The notes below the pieces were generated by a model. The model had not been told where the DNA came from and searched no databases. It saw nothing but the letters and a program-made list of their open reading frames with translations. The translations under genes were made by a program, and so were the position numbers. Positions 8,924 through 18,883 of a stretch of DNA of 64,000 nt are shown piece by piece (positions within the stretch are counted from its first letter, which is position 1; each line of letters begins with the position of its first letter). This stretch comes from Crenothrix sp043729335 (GTDB lineage Bacteria; Pseudomonadota; Gammaproteobacteria; Methylococcales; Methylomonadaceae), in the NCBI RefSeq assembly GCF_043729335.1, contig NZ_JAYTLQ010000010.1, positions 62,001 to 126,000 of the forward strand. The letters run 5' to 3'.

Positions 8924-9028
8924 TCATAGTATTGATCGCTACTCATTAAAGATTGTTGAAACAGAACTATAGGGAAGCGTATAAATTTAGTATGGATTTA
9001 GTTAAAAATATTTTAAGGAATGTAAAGC

Positions 9029-9754
9029 ATGAAAGATTATAGAGCTAAACTTTACTCAAAATACAATTCATCTATTTATGCTGTAGATGGCAAAAACTCC
9101 TTTGACTTAAAATCATCAGAAGAAGATATTGAATACGAATATTCTGAATTTTTGCCCAAAGAAAAAAAGGCGGCAATATTGGATGTTGGCTGCGGCATGG
9201 GGCATTTTGTCAGTTATATGCAGAGTAGGGGATTTGAAAATGTTACCGGCGTAGACCGCAGTGCGGAACAAGTAGAATGCTGTCTGGCGGCTGGGCTTCC
9301 GGTTGTGAAAATTGATGATGTATTCGAATATTTGCAGTCACGAAGTAATTCGTTTGATTTGATCATGATGAGCGATGTGTTAGAGCACTTTGATAAAAAT
9401 GAAGTATTGCAAGTTCTAGAAGACTTAAAAAATGCCTTAACTGCTAACGGGGTTTTAGTATTGCGGGTTCCAAATATGTCGAGTATATATGGATTGCATA
9501 ATCGTTACATAGATTTTACGCACGAAGTGGGCTTCACTGAATCTAGCCTAAATCAGGTGCTTATATGTACGGGATTTAATAAGATCTACATGAGAGCAAA
9601 TAAAATCCCTTTTGGTTTTACACCCAAGCGATTGGCAAGATGGATTCTGTTTTGGTTGTGGCGCAAAATTTTAGACTTTATTTTCTTAATTGAAGTAGGC
9701 GAAGATAAGCCACGGCTATATGGAAAAACTTTGATTGCTGTCGCTTCGAGGTAA
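9029..9754 (+). CDS. SAM-dependent class I methyltransferase
   Basis: The SAM-binding motif I is ILDVGCGMGHFVSYM (about residues 50-64), followed by VTGVDRSAEQV and the motif IV segment FDLIMMSDVLEHF. VLVLRVPNMSS fits post-motif strands of the Methyltransf_23 group. The C-terminal stretch RWILFWLWRKILDFIFLI is hydrophobic and may touch the membrane. An AAGGA Shine-Dalgarno precedes the ATG. Set among glycosyltransferases, it probably methylates a sugar or a glycan end, possibly to cap chains. Confidence 0.85.
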   Translation: MKDYRAKLYSKYNSSIYAVDGKNSFDLKSSEEDIEYEYSEFLPKEKKAAILDVGCGMGHFVSYMQSRGFENVTGVDRSAEQVECCLAAGLPVVKIDDVFEYLQSRSNSFDLIMMSDVLEHFDKNEVLQVLEDLKNALTANGVLVLRVPNMSSIYGLHNRYIDFTHEVGFTESSLNQVLICTGFNKIYMRANKIPFGFTPKRLARWILFWLWRKILDFIFLIEVGEDKPRLYGKTLIAVASR

Positions 9755-9762
9755 GTGGGGTA

Positions 9763-10941
9763 ATGAAGTCTTTAGGAAATTTAACTAAGAATATCCGCAT
9801 TCTTTGCGTAATCGAAACTTTAGGATTTGGTGGCGGTGCAGAACAACTGGTTTTTTCTCTGGCACCTGCCTTGAGAGAGTTAAATGTTGATGTTGAGTTT
9901 ATCGATCTTTTTTCTTGGCACGATGACATGGGTGTTGACTTGGAAAACATGGGTTTTCGGGTTCACAGACTAAATATAAGCCATCGTTGGTCATTGTTTG
10001 AGGGCTTACTAAAGCTTCACAACATTGTGACCAGAAATCAGTTTGATGTTCTTTGGGGGCACTTATATTTTGGCAATCTATATGTCCAGCTTGCGAAGCT
10101 GCTATTTAGCAATATTCCAAGCATTATTACGCTTCACTCTTACGGATACAATAATGATCCGCCTAAGTCAGTGCCCGCTAAAATTAAAACCTACGTGGAA
10201 GGTTGGTTGGGTTCAAAAGCCAATTTGAGGGTAGGGGTTTCTCATGCTGTAGCCAAGGACTATGCGGCTTATTTTGGCTGGAATGATGTGCAAGTTGTCT
10301 ACAATGGTGTGCCGACATTAAATATTCCAACCCAATTGGCCACTGCTGATCGCACTTTACTTCGGACAAGCCATGGCGTTGATGAGGCTGATTTTTTGAT
10401 TGTTGTTCCCGCACGACTGGTTAGACAAAAAGGCCATATTTACTTGTTAAGGGCACTTGAGATTTTGAAGGCTAAAGATATTCGGCTTCCCAAAGTAATT
10501 TTTATTGGTGTAAAAGGGGGGGATTCCTTTAGTATTCAATTGTTCATTGATGATCATCAATTTGAATCAGTAGTGAGCATAAAAGAACCTTTGCCACATC
10601 CTGATTTATTAAGGCTCATGTTAGCATCTGACGTGGTTATTCTGCCATCATTGCGAGAACCGTTCGGGATTGCTGCTGCTGAGGCCATGACGACCGGTAA
10701 ACCAGTGATATTGACCAAGGTTGATGGTTTTATTGAGTTAGTGGGTGACAGTGAAGGAGCACTTATGGTGCAATCAGAAAGTGCCGAGGAATTGGCGGAT
10801 GCCATTCAGCGGCTTATGATGAATTTTAAATTTGCAGAAGAATTAGGGGCTAAGGGTAGGCAAAGAATTATAGATAATTTTGATATTCATCATTGTGCCA
10901 GTGCGTGGTGTTATCAATTCTTAAGCGTGATTAATCATTAA
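9763..10941 (+). CDS. Glycosyltransferase family 4
   Basis: This is a 392-residue GT-B enzyme. The N-terminal domain contains the donor-loop motif GFGGGAEQLVFSL. The C-terminal domain has VPARLVRQKGHIYLLRALEIL and the nucleotide-sugar site LPSLREPFGIAAAEAMTTGKPVI with the EPFG...E pair of retaining GT4 enzymes. The gene follows the methyltransferase by 8 bp. It is a retaining transferase for an unknown step in the repeat-unit assembly. Confidence 0.88.
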   Translation: MKSLGNLTKNIRILCVIETLGFGGGAEQLVFSLAPALRELNVDVEFIDLFSWHDDMGVDLENMGFRVHRLNISHRWSLFEGLLKLHNIVTRNQFDVLWGHLYFGNLYVQLAKLLFSNIPSIITLHSYGYNNDPPKSVPAKIKTYVEGWLGSKANLRVGVSHAVAKDYAAYFGWNDVQVVYNGVPTLNIPTQLATADRTLLRTSHGVDEADFLIVVPARLVRQKGHIYLLRALEILKAKDIRLPKVIFIGVKGGDSFSIQLFIDDHQFESVVSIKEPLPHPDLLRLMLASDVVILPSLREPFGIAAAEAMTTGKPVILTKVDGFIELVGDSEGALMVQSESAEELADAIQRLMMNFKFAEELGAKGRQRIIDNFDIHHCASAWCYQFLSVINH

Positions 10942-10979
10942 TTAAACATACATACGTATCCTAAATATAGGGGGCATCA

Positions 10980-11741
10980 ATGAGTAAATTTAATGAACCA
11001 AAAATTGACAATCTTAATGTCTATACAAACAGTAAAACAGTAGAGTATTACGACCAGCTGACTGGTTTGGAGCCGTGTGAAAACTATGTGTTTTCAAAAT
11101 ATATAGCACCTAATATAGAAGTTCTTGACATTGGCGTAGGTGGCGGTAGAACTACCCCTTATCTTTCGTCAGATAATCGGCAATACAGTGGTGTTGATTA
11201 TTCCTCTGCAATGACGGAGGTGTGCCGTAAAAAATTTCCTGCCTTGTCCTTTCACACACTGGATGCTTCTGATCTGTCTTTTTTTGAAAATAGTAAATTT
11301 GATGCTGTGGTGTTCTCGTTCAATGGGATTGATTGCCTTTATCCCGATGAGCAACGTATGAAGTGCCTGGAGCAAATCAATGGAGTGCTTAAAGCGGACG
11401 GGATGTTCATTTTTTCTGTTCATAATGCCAGAGCTTTCCTTATCCGCCCTCAACTGGATTCAGTGGATATAGCCAGGAAAATATGGCGATTGCTGAGAAC
11501 CACAAAAAGCTTTCCGCTACTTTTTAGGCAGCTTTGTCGGAAAGCATTTTATAAGGGCGTGGGATATATAATCGATCCTATTCATGGAGGGCATTTAATG
11601 CATACATCAATTCCCCAATTCGTCAAGGAAGAACTGGCTAAAGCTAATTTCCGGGTGTTAGAAGTTGTAAGCAGTAATTATCCAGTACATTCCGGCGAAT
11701 ATACTTCGCCTTGGTATTATTATGTTGCTCAAAAACAGTGA
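10980..11741 (+). CDS. SAM-dependent class I methyltransferase
   Basis: Motif I reads VLDIGVGGGRTTPYL (about residues 42-57), followed by YSGVDYSSAMTEVCRKKF and FDAVVFSFNGIDCLYPDEQR. This is the Methyltransf_25/11 type. The C-terminal HTSIPQFVKEELAKANFRVLEVVSS is also typical of small-molecule methyltransferases. With the one at 9029 it suggests a methylated or otherwise decorated polysaccharide. The product cannot be assigned. Confidence 0.84.
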   Translation: MSKFNEPKIDNLNVYTNSKTVEYYDQLTGLEPCENYVFSKYIAPNIEVLDIGVGGGRTTPYLSSDNRQYSGVDYSSAMTEVCRKKFPALSFHTLDASDLSFFENSKFDAVVFSFNGIDCLYPDEQRMKCLEQINGVLKADGMFIFSVHNARAFLIRPQLDSVDIARKIWRLLRTTKSFPLLFRQLCRKAFYKGVGYIIDPIHGGHLMHTSIPQFVKEELAKANFRVLEVVSSNYPVHSGEYTSPWYYYVAQKQ

Positions 11742-11755
11742 GCCTGGACTTTTGA

Positions 11756-12658
11756 ATGTCATCCACTCACACCTATAAATCCATATTTTTAGAGCCCGAC
11801 TGGGCTCATCAAAAATACTATGGATGGGAAGTCATCGTTTCTGGCGATGGCATTTGTGTTCTATTAAAGAAATATGCATTCATCAAAAGATATTTGGTTT
11901 TGTCGCAACTGGATAGTGTGCAATTGCGCCAGGAACTATTAAAATTGAAAATTTTTGGTTTTTTTTCGATAGTTACTATCAAAGATTTCTTAAATCCACC
12001 TCAAGATAACGGTGCAGAGATTTTGGTAGAGGGTTTGCGCATACCCAAGACAAATGATACTGAGCAATTGCTGAATAGATATACTTTTGTTGTTGACCTC
12101 ACCCAGGAGCCTGAAAAGCTTTGGTCAAATATGAACTCGCACACTAAGCGCTTGTGTCACAAATCCAGTGTTTCGGGTGTCGTTGTGGAGTGTGTGGCAT
12201 CGCCCAGCGATGAGCTTTTAAGTCTTTTTTTTGAGCGTTATGCAAAAATGGCTAATGAGCGATCATTAGCCATTCCCGATGCCAAACTTATTGGGAAAAT
12301 GTTTAACGAAGGCCGCTTGACGATGTATTACGTGCGAAATGAAAGTGAGGTTTGCTCAATTGTGCTTGTCTATTCGGCGGGTCTAAAATCAATTTTTCTT
12401 TATGGTGTAGCGGGTAAACAGAAAAATGATGGCTCGGGTCAGTTTTTGCATTGGAAAATAATTGAACATTTAAAATTATCAGGCCAGCATTGGTATGACT
12501 TGGGAGGTATACCGAAAGTTGATGATTCGAATGGAATATATCGTTTCAAAAAAGGTTTTGGGGGTGAGGTTTTTGATTTGGGCTGTGAATATTTTTATTG
12601 CCATAGCGCATTATTGTTTGCCAAGCGTATGTACAAAAAATTTCGACTAGCGTTTTAA
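11756..12658 (+). CDS. FemAB/GNAT-fold aminoacyl- or acyltransferase-like protein
   Basis: The protein (300 aa) shows the pattern of FemAB-like GNAT proteins: WSNMNSHTKRLCHKS, LLSLFFERYAKMANERSL, IVLVYSAGLKSIFLYGVAG, GQFLHWKIIEHLKLSG and HWYDLGGIPKVDDSNGIYRFKKGFGG. The last block, with D-GG and FK-GFGG, is a strong signature of this family, whose members attach amino acids to peptidoglycan precursors or acylate exopolysaccharide sugars. In polysaccharide loci such proteins usually sit near deacetylases, as here. A role in adding an amino acid or acyl group to an amino sugar is plausible but unproven. Confidence 0.75.
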   Translation: MSSTHTYKSIFLEPDWAHQKYYGWEVIVSGDGICVLLKKYAFIKRYLVLSQLDSVQLRQELLKLKIFGFFSIVTIKDFLNPPQDNGAEILVEGLRIPKTNDTEQLLNRYTFVVDLTQEPEKLWSNMNSHTKRLCHKSSVSGVVVECVASPSDELLSLFFERYAKMANERSLAIPDAKLIGKMFNEGRLTMYYVRNESEVCSIVLVYSAGLKSIFLYGVAGKQKNDGSGQFLHWKIIEHLKLSGQHWYDLGGIPKVDDSNGIYRFKKGFGGEVFDLGCEYFYCHSALLFAKRMYKKFRLAF

Positions 12659-12709
12659 TATTATGCTTAATTTACATCGGTTTTTTTACACATACACTGG
12701 ATTAACGGG

Positions 12710-13531
12710 ATGAAAAGTGCATTTAAAAAATGTTTTTTTATTTCCTTAGAGTTTTTGGGTATCAATGCCTGCTTCAGGTACTTAAACAGGGGTAAATTAA
12801 AGACACTTATGTATCATAGTATTTCTCCGTCGGGACAGTTTTTTAAAAATTCAGTATCTGCCGAAAGCTTTGCTAAACAGATTAATTATTTATCAAAGAG
12901 ATATTCTATTCTAAAAATGACTCAAACTGGACAAATAGTGGGTTATGACTCAAAAAGGGTTAATGTATTGTTAACCTTTGATGATGGTTTTGTAGATAAC
13001 TATACTGTAGCAGTCCCCATTTTGGCTCGATTTAATATGTCGGCAATTTTTTTTGTAATTACAGAATGCTTGCGCGAAGGCCAGCCCCCTTCATTTATTA
13101 AAGAAAGATTTGGTGAGCATTCTAATCTCCCCCTATACAAAACTATTAATACCGCCCAAGCTCGAGAATTGCTGAATAGGGGCATGAATATTGGATCCCA
13201 TAGTTGTAGTCATTTTGATTATACTAAAGCAACCTCTGAATCAGGCTTAGCGGATGCGCTTGAATCAAAGGTAGTGCTTGAAAAAGAATTGGGGGTTGCT
13301 ATTGAATCATTTGCGTTCCCCTTGGGCCGGTATCAGCCAAATCAGATTGAATTACTGAAAAAAAACTATCGTCGAATTTTTACCACAGAGCATGGGTTTA
13401 ATTCTCTTGATGATTGTGTGTTTTATAGAAATGAAGTGTCAAGTTATTTTCATCTTTGTTGCACGGCATCGGGTGCATTAGACAGCTTTTCAACTTTGTT
13501 GAAACGTCTTAATGGGGATTTCTTATCATAA
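12710..13531 (+). CDS. Polysaccharide deacetylase (carbohydrate esterase 4, NodB fold)
   Basis: NodB-homology motifs are present: LMYHSISPSG at the start, LLTFDDGFVDNY (motif 1 with the catalytic and metal Asp) and IGSHSCSHFDYT (motif 2, metal-binding His residues). The later FAFPLGRYQ corresponds to motif 3. Length is 273 aa. There is a hydrophobic N-terminal segment but no clear signal peptide. The family removes N-acetyl groups from polysaccharides or lipid-linked sugars. It lies 51 bp after the FemAB-like gene, and the two could together exchange an acetyl for another group. Confidence 0.87.
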   Translation: MKSAFKKCFFISLEFLGINACFRYLNRGKLKTLMYHSISPSGQFFKNSVSAESFAKQINYLSKRYSILKMTQTGQIVGYDSKRVNVLLTFDDGFVDNYTVAVPILARFNMSAIFFVITECLREGQPPSFIKERFGEHSNLPLYKTINTAQARELLNRGMNIGSHSCSHFDYTKATSESGLADALESKVVLEKELGVAIESFAFPLGRYQPNQIELLKKNYRRIFTTEHGFNSLDDCVFYRNEVSSYFHLCCTASGALDSFSTLLKRLNGDFLS

Positions 13532-13899
13532 GAAGTTCAATCCAGCACAGGATTAAGTGTGCTTATCCTAGGTCAGTCTCAAAGTACTTGATTATCTCAG
13601 GTAGTTGACTCATTAAACAGGTATAGTTAAAGAATCATTCTTGCCGTTTGATAAAAGAGCCCTCATAATATCTCAAATCAGGTAGGTTGTGTTTTCAGGC
13701 TAAGGTTTAAATAATGTACGCCATTGACATCCATGCCCCAAGGAAGCTGTGTATATTAAATTTTCAGATAGTTGCGACTTTAGTTTTTCTTTTTATAAAG
13801 TAGTGTCCCAGATAAATAATTTTTACAAGATTAATGCAGGATCTGATTAGTGCAAAAACATTTTTTAATATCAATTGTAATGTGTTTTAGGGCTTCAAC
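13532..13899. other. Intergenic gap in the polysaccharide locus
   Basis: No credible gene or clear terminator was found in these 368 bp. A 29-codon stretch at 13714 (MYAIDIHAPRKL...) begins with the same 14 bases as the antitoxin gene at 20276 (ATGTACGCCATTGA) and then diverges. The gap separates the first transcription block from the second, which begins with a flippase, so a promoter probably lies here, but none could be assigned with confidence. Confidence 0.4.
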
Positions 13900-15348
13900 T
13901 TGAGTATTAAACGTAACACTACCTACAATCTGCTGGGATCAATCCTTCCGCTAGCCGTATCGCTTTTTACCACCCCAATCTACCTTAGCTTGATTGGTGA
14001 AGCACGCTATGGCGTTTTGGCGATTGTCTGGTTGCTTCTCGGCTATTTTGGTTTGTTTGATCTTGGCTTGGGGCGGGCCACGGCGCAGCGTATAGCTGCG
14101 CTACGGGACAGCACAGACGGAGAACGCGCAAAGACATTCTGGACAGCGCTTATATTAAATATGGGGCTTGGTGTTGGGGGGGGGGTATTGATCTGGCCAG
14201 TCGCCAGCTATTTCTTCGCGCATATTTTTAAAATTGATGAAGCATTACGCCCGGAAGTACAAGCTGCTGTCCCTTGGCTGATACTGGCTGTACCCATGGC
14301 AACACTATCAGGCGTGTTAAGTGGGGCTCTTCAAGGACGCGAGCGTTTTTTTGAGCTGAACGTGGTTTCAGTATTCGGTACGATACTTTTTCAAATCTTG
14401 CCGCTTGCTGCTGCAATGCTTTTAGGTGCTGATCTTGGCGTACTTCTGCCAGCTGCATTATGTACTAGGCTGCTCACACTTTTAATACTGTTTTGGCGCT
14501 GTTGGCAACACGTATTCCGAGATTACACACCTACATTTGCCAAGGCTCAGGCAGGTCAGTTACTACGTTTTGGAGGTTGGGTAACATTGTCTTCATTTGT
14601 TTCACCCATGATGGTTATCCTTGATAGATTTATTATTGGTGCTATGTCCAGTGCAAAGGACGTGACTATTTATACTGTTCCTTTTCAATTAAGCGAGCGT
14701 AGCGTACTTATTTCGAGCGCACTTAATTCAGCCTTGTTTCCAAGGTTTGCGGCGGTTGGCTTTGAGGAAGAACAAAGGCTTGCAAATAATGGATTGCGGG
14801 TACTTGTAACCGTTATGACACCTCTGGTAGCAGCGGGTATTTTGTTAATGGAACCTTTTTTGGGATGGTGGATAAGCCCTGCGTTTGCCCAAGAGTCAGC
14901 GCGAGTAGGTCAAGTTATTCTGCTAGGCTTCTGGTTCAACAGCCTCGCAGGTATTCCTTATGCTCAGTTGCAAGCACGCGGCCGGCCTGATCTTGTCGCC
15001 AAATGCCATTTAATGGAAGTGCTGCCTTATTTTGGCTTACTTTATTTGGGCTTGAGCAATGTCGGTCTAGTCGGAGCTGCAATGGCATTTTCTTTACGTG
15101 TTTTTATAGATTTTGCGCTTCTGGCAGGATTAGCTGGGATATTAAAACAATCATTTCACCTGTTATTAGTACCAGTGCTTTTGTTGGAGGCAGCATTTTG
15201 GATTACAACTCAAGCCAGTTTTGGCCAGCCAGACTGGTTGGCACTAGTCTCCGTTTATTTGTTAGTTACAACCCTATTAGGATGGCGAGAAACAACATCA
15301 TTTATGAAGACATTTATATTTACTCGATTTAAGCCGTGTACTCATTAA
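13900..15348 (+). CDS. Polysaccharide flippase, MOP superfamily (second)
   Basis: This is a 482-residue polytopic protein. Features include NTTYNLLGSILPLAVSLFTT at the start, YGVLAIVWLLLGYFGLFDLGLGRATAQRIA (the first helices of Wzx/MATE-like exporters) and repeated hydrophobic segments to the C terminus. The start is TTG at 13900, supported by AGGG at 13889-13892. It is not closely similar to the flippase at 5149, which is longer at the C terminus. Two flippases in one locus suggest two gene sets or a mosaic origin. Confidence 0.86.
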   Translation: MSIKRNTTYNLLGSILPLAVSLFTTPIYLSLIGEARYGVLAIVWLLLGYFGLFDLGLGRATAQRIAALRDSTDGERAKTFWTALILNMGLGVGGGVLIWPVASYFFAHIFKIDEALRPEVQAAVPWLILAVPMATLSGVLSGALQGRERFFELNVVSVFGTILFQILPLAAAMLLGADLGVLLPAALCTRLLTLLILFWRCWQHVFRDYTPTFAKAQAGQLLRFGGWVTLSSFVSPMMVILDRFIIGAMSSAKDVTIYTVPFQLSERSVLISSALNSALFPRFAAVGFEEEQRLANNGLRVLVTVMTPLVAAGILLMEPFLGWWISPAFAQESARVGQVILLGFWFNSLAGIPYAQLQARGRPDLVAKCHLMEVLPYFGLLYLGLSNVGLVGAAMAFSLRVFIDFALLAGLAGILKQSFHLLLVPVLLLEAAFWITTQASFGQPDWLALVSVYLLVTTLLGWRETTSFMKTFIFTRFKPCTH

Positions 15349-15576
15349 ACCATGCCTTTAAAAATGCTGGCTTTTCCGAACCACTTGCTTGCGTATGCCC
15401 AGGTACTTGTGCAGATATGTATAAAAAGAACGCCACTATTGGAAATAGTAATTCATTAAGTCAGGCGCTTTTAACCTCCAAAGTAGTTAAGTGGCAAGCT
15501 TATAGGGGCGATCTTGCAATTATATTTATCTCGTCAAATCGAGAATTTTCAACTGTAATGATACAAAAGGGGGGCG

Positions 15577-16560
15577 ATGAGTATGGGTTTATCCATTGCA
15601 ATGGCTACGTATAACGGCGCTAAATATCTACAAGAGCAGCTTGATAGTTTTCTCGCCCAAACCCGGCAACCCGACGAGTTGGTCGTGTGCGATGACGGCT
15701 CTACTGATACGACTTTGCAAATAATTGAAAACTTTGCAGCTATTGCGCCATTCAATGTCCGAGTTTTTAAAAATCAGACAAAGCTAGGGTATGTAGAAAA
15801 TTTTAGCCGTGCAATGAGCCATTGTACTGGCGAGCTAGTTTTTTTAAGTGATCAGGATGACTTTTGGTTTTCTAATAAAATTGAATTTGTTTGTAATATT
15901 TTTCAAGCTAAATCAAATGTATGGGTAATCATTAATGATGCAGAAATAACTGATGAATACCTTAATCCTGCCGGATTAACAATTTTGGGGCAAACATACA
16001 CAGCTGGACTTTGTGCAGAGGAATTTATAACAGGTTGCTGTAGCGCTTACCGTAACTCTATTGCGCCAGCATTATTGCCAGTGCCCTCAGCTACACACAC
16101 GCATGATGGGTGGCTCCATCTTCTTGGTTTGTCTTATGGATGTAGAGAGGTACTACCAAATCCTCTTCAATATTACCGACGACATAATACAAATACCTCC
16201 GGCTGGATAACGGGTAATTTATTAAAAGCATCGCCTCTTACATTACAACGTCGGTTGTTTGCCCTCAAAAATATTAAGCAGGATCCGGTTATGGCCTGTG
16301 AAAACCGTATTTTACAGTTAAGGGTTTATGAAGAGCGACTTGAACAATCTCCTCCTTTGTTTTTGGAAACCTTTTACTCAGCTATTAAAAACAGTCAGAC
16401 CCGAATTAAAATTAAGATAAACGCTAACGAAAATCGAAAGGCGTTACTGTTGAAGCCAATAATTCCCAGGTTTTTTTCTGCGCTGAAGTTTTATAGAGCC
16501 GATGGGTATTGTCACTTTGAAGGGTTAAAGAGCTTTGCTAAGGATGTTTTATTTCGATGA
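15577..16560 (+). CDS. Glycosyltransferase family 2
   Basis: GT2 motifs are LSIAMATYNGAKYLQEQLDSFLAQT, LVVCDDGSTDTTL and ELVFLSDQDDFWFSNKI, the DQDD variant typical of rhamnosyl-type transferases. The later block THTHDGWLHLLGL carries a DGW acceptor-side motif, also seen in rhamnosyltransferases (WbbL/RfbF like). A strong GGGGGG-type ribosome site precedes the ATG at 15577, and a second ATG lies 6 bp on. Rhamnosyl transfer is a reasonable guess only. It overlaps the next gene by 4 bp. Confidence 0.87.
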   Translation: MSMGLSIAMATYNGAKYLQEQLDSFLAQTRQPDELVVCDDGSTDTTLQIIENFAAIAPFNVRVFKNQTKLGYVENFSRAMSHCTGELVFLSDQDDFWFSNKIEFVCNIFQAKSNVWVIINDAEITDEYLNPAGLTILGQTYTAGLCAEEFITGCCSAYRNSIAPALLPVPSATHTHDGWLHLLGLSYGCREVLPNPLQYYRRHNTNTSGWITGNLLKASPLTLQRRLFALKNIKQDPVMACENRILQLRVYEERLEQSPPLFLETFYSAIKNSQTRIKIKINANENRKALLLKPIIPRFFSALKFYRADGYCHFEGLKSFAKDVLFR

Positions 16561-17687
16561 TAAATCTGCGTTCTACAGACTGTCGTATGGCAATTTTTCT
16601 GCCAGACTTAAGGGGTGGCGGTGCTGAGCGGGTAGCCATTAACTTAGCCAATAACTTTGCTCAGCGAGGTTATGCAGTAGATATGGTATTGCTGTCTTCC
16701 TTCGGTGAATTACTGACTGATCTTAGCCCGGATGTCCGCATTATTGATTTAAAGGTAAAGCGGTTACGTAATACTGCTTTACCCTTGGTGGCATATTTGC
16801 GTGAAAATCGCCCTAGTATATTGCTGGCTTGTATGTGGCCTCTTACTGTTATTGCATTATGGGCCAAAAGCCTGGCTTGCGTTAAAACTCAAGTTATCGT
16901 GGCTGAGCATGCTACATGGTCGGGCGGAGAAATTGTAAGTTCACCCTTTGTGCATTGGCAAGTACGGACTACTATGCATTATTTTTTCCCCAAGGCAGCG
17001 GGTATTGTCGTTGTTTCAAATGGCTCAGCAGATGATCTTGCCAGCTTCGCCAATTTAGATCGAAGCGGTATTACCGTCATTTACAATCCCGTAGTGGGTA
17101 ATGCAGTTTCGCTACAGGAAAAAGCAGTAACTCCAAAGGAATGGTGCGAGGGGATGCATTACAAACTGCTAGCGGTGGGTACGCTTAAACCTATTAAGGA
17201 CTATTCAATGCTTTTAAATGCCATTGCACAGTTAAAACAGCGTATCAATATACGCTTGCTAATTTTGGGAGAAGGTCAATGCCGTGCCGCACTTGAAGCC
17301 CAAGCTCAAAAATTAGGTATTGCAGATCGGCTATTCATGCCAGGTTTTGTTAAAGATCCTTCACCTTATTATCATCACGCAGATTTACATGTGTTGTCTT
17401 CCGTCGGAGAGGGTTTGCCGACGGTAATTATTGAAGCGCTGGCAGCCGGTACGCCTGTAGTCAGTACGGATTGTCCCTCAGGGCCGCGCGAGATTTTATG
17501 TGGTGGGCAATTTGGCCTATTAGTGCCGGTAGGTGATGCGACTGCATTGGCGCTTGCTATTGAAAAATCCCTTGGTACTCACCATGACCCGCTTTTACTT
17601 AAAATGCGTGCACAAGATTTTTCAATAGACAAAGCAGTGGATCACTATGAAAAACTTTTTTTTGGTGACAGTGGTTTAAGCACATGA
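16557..17687 (+). CDS. Glycosyltransferase family 4
   Basis: A GT-B protein of 376 residues. The N-terminal motif is FLPDLRGGGAERVAINLA. The C-terminal domain has LLAVGTLKPIKDYSMLLNAIAQL and VLSSVGEGLPTVIIEALAAGTPVVSTDCPSGPREIL, the donor-binding block of GalNAc/Gal-type GT4 enzymes. The start ATG overlaps the previous stop (ATGA), and the next gene starts the same way, forming a tightly coupled run of four transferases. Confidence 0.88.
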   Translation: MINLRSTDCRMAIFLPDLRGGGAERVAINLANNFAQRGYAVDMVLLSSFGELLTDLSPDVRIIDLKVKRLRNTALPLVAYLRENRPSILLACMWPLTVIALWAKSLACVKTQVIVAEHATWSGGEIVSSPFVHWQVRTTMHYFFPKAAGIVVVSNGSADDLASFANLDRSGITVIYNPVVGNAVSLQEKAVTPKEWCEGMHYKLLAVGTLKPIKDYSMLLNAIAQLKQRINIRLLILGEGQCRAALEAQAQKLGIADRLFMPGFVKDPSPYYHHADLHVLSSVGEGLPTVIIEALAAGTPVVSTDCPSGPREILCGGQFGLLVPVGDATALALAIEKSLGTHHDPLLLKMRAQDFSIDKAVDHYEKLFFGDSGLST

Positions 17688-18883
17688 AAATAAGTTTACT
17701 CTATATTTCCTATGATGGCATGTTGGAACCATTAGGCCAATCTCAGGTGTTGGCTTATCTCAAGCGTTTAGCACCAGAGCGTTGCATTCACCTTATCAGT
17801 TTTGAAAAAGCAGAAGATTGGGAGAACGAGGTTCAGCGCCAGCACATTGCCAAAGATATTTCCGAGTCAGGCATCGTATGGCATCCATTACGCTATCATA
17901 AGCGCCTTTCAGCCCTAGCCACTGCCTGGGATATTAGCTGTGGCATATTGTTAGGGTTATGGCTGGTGTTGCGTTATCGTTTGCGTATTGTACATGCGCG
18001 CAGCTATGTACCCTCAGTTATGACGCTGGCGCTTAAGCGTCTAACGGGCGTGAAGTATCTGTTTGATATGCGTGGTTTTTGGGCAGACGAGCGGGTTGAT
18101 GGTGGATTATGGCCACGGAGTGGCCGTCTGTTTAAAGTTGCCAAATGGTTTGAGCGTTGCTTTCTACTGAGAGCAGATCATGTGGTATCCCTCACCCAGG
18201 CAGCGGTATATGAACTACAGAAATTTCCTTACCTACAAGAAAAAATGCCCCCTGTTACAGTCATCCCAACCTGTGCCGATTTAGAGCGTTTTAAGCCTAT
18301 GCCATATGAGCAAGATAGGAATGGTTTTGTACTGGGCTATGTCGGTTCGGCTGGCACTTGGTATCTGTTTGATGAGGCGGTAGCCTGCTTTGCGCAATTA
18401 TTGCGCATAAAGTCTAACGCAAGTTTTTTGATTATTAACCGAGGCGAACACTCTTATATTCGTGCGCGGCTCGCCGCTGCTGGTATTCCTGATAAAGCTG
18501 TAGAGCTGATTTCGGTCACCCATGATGAAGTGCCCCGGCAAATGGCGCGAATGGATGCAGGCGTTTTCTTTATTAAACCAGTTTTTTCCAAGCAGGCATC
18601 AGCGCCTACCAAATTGGCCGAGTTTTTGGGGTGCGGTATTCCTTGCTTAGGGAATGCCGGTGTGGGTGATATGGCAGGAGTGCTGGAAGGAGAAAGAGTC
18701 GGTGTGGCGCTCAACTCATTTGATGAAGCAGTAATGGCAGCCGGTTTAAAAATATTGATTGATCTTGCGGCTGAACCTAGTACATCTTCCCGTTGTAGAG
18801 CTGCGGCTCAACGGCACTTTTCTCTTGATGAAGGGATTAAGCGGTATGCTGAGGTTTATAGGCAAATGGTAACGGCTGAATGA
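17684..18883 (+). CDS. Glycosyltransferase family 4
   Basis: The first residues, ISLLYISYDGMLEPLGQSQVLAYL, and the segment FDMRGFWADERVDGGLWPRS are typical of a GT4 subgroup found in exopolysaccharide loci. The C-terminal Rossmann domain has VLGYVGSAGTWYLFDEAV, then SAPTKLAEFLGCGIPCLGNAGVGDM with the glutamate that binds donor ribose. Length is 399 aa. Overlaps of 4 bp on both sides show translational coupling. Donor unknown. Confidence 0.85.
   Translation: MKISLLYISYDGMLEPLGQSQVLAYLKRLAPERCIHLISFEKAEDWENEVQRQHIAKDISESGIVWHPLRYHKRLSALATAWDISCGILLGLWLVLRYRLRIVHARSYVPSVMTLALKRLTGVKYLFDMRGFWADERVDGGLWPRSGRLFKVAKWFERCFLLRADHVVSLTQAAVYELQKFPYLQEKMPPVTVIPTCADLERFKPMPYEQDRNGFVLGYVGSAGTWYLFDEAVACFAQLLRIKSNASFLIINRGEHSYIRARLAAAGIPDKAVELISVTHDEVPRQMARMDAGVFFIKPVFSKQASAPTKLAEFLGCGIPCLGNAGVGDMAGVLEGERVGVALNSFDEAVMAAGLKILIDLAAEPSTSSRCRAAAQRHFSLDEGIKRYAEVYRQMVTAE

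Noticed and set aside
15336..15614. A 92-codon frame between the second flippase and a GT2 gene
   Set aside because: It overlaps both neighbours, has no ribosome site and no protein-like pattern; most likely non-coding.
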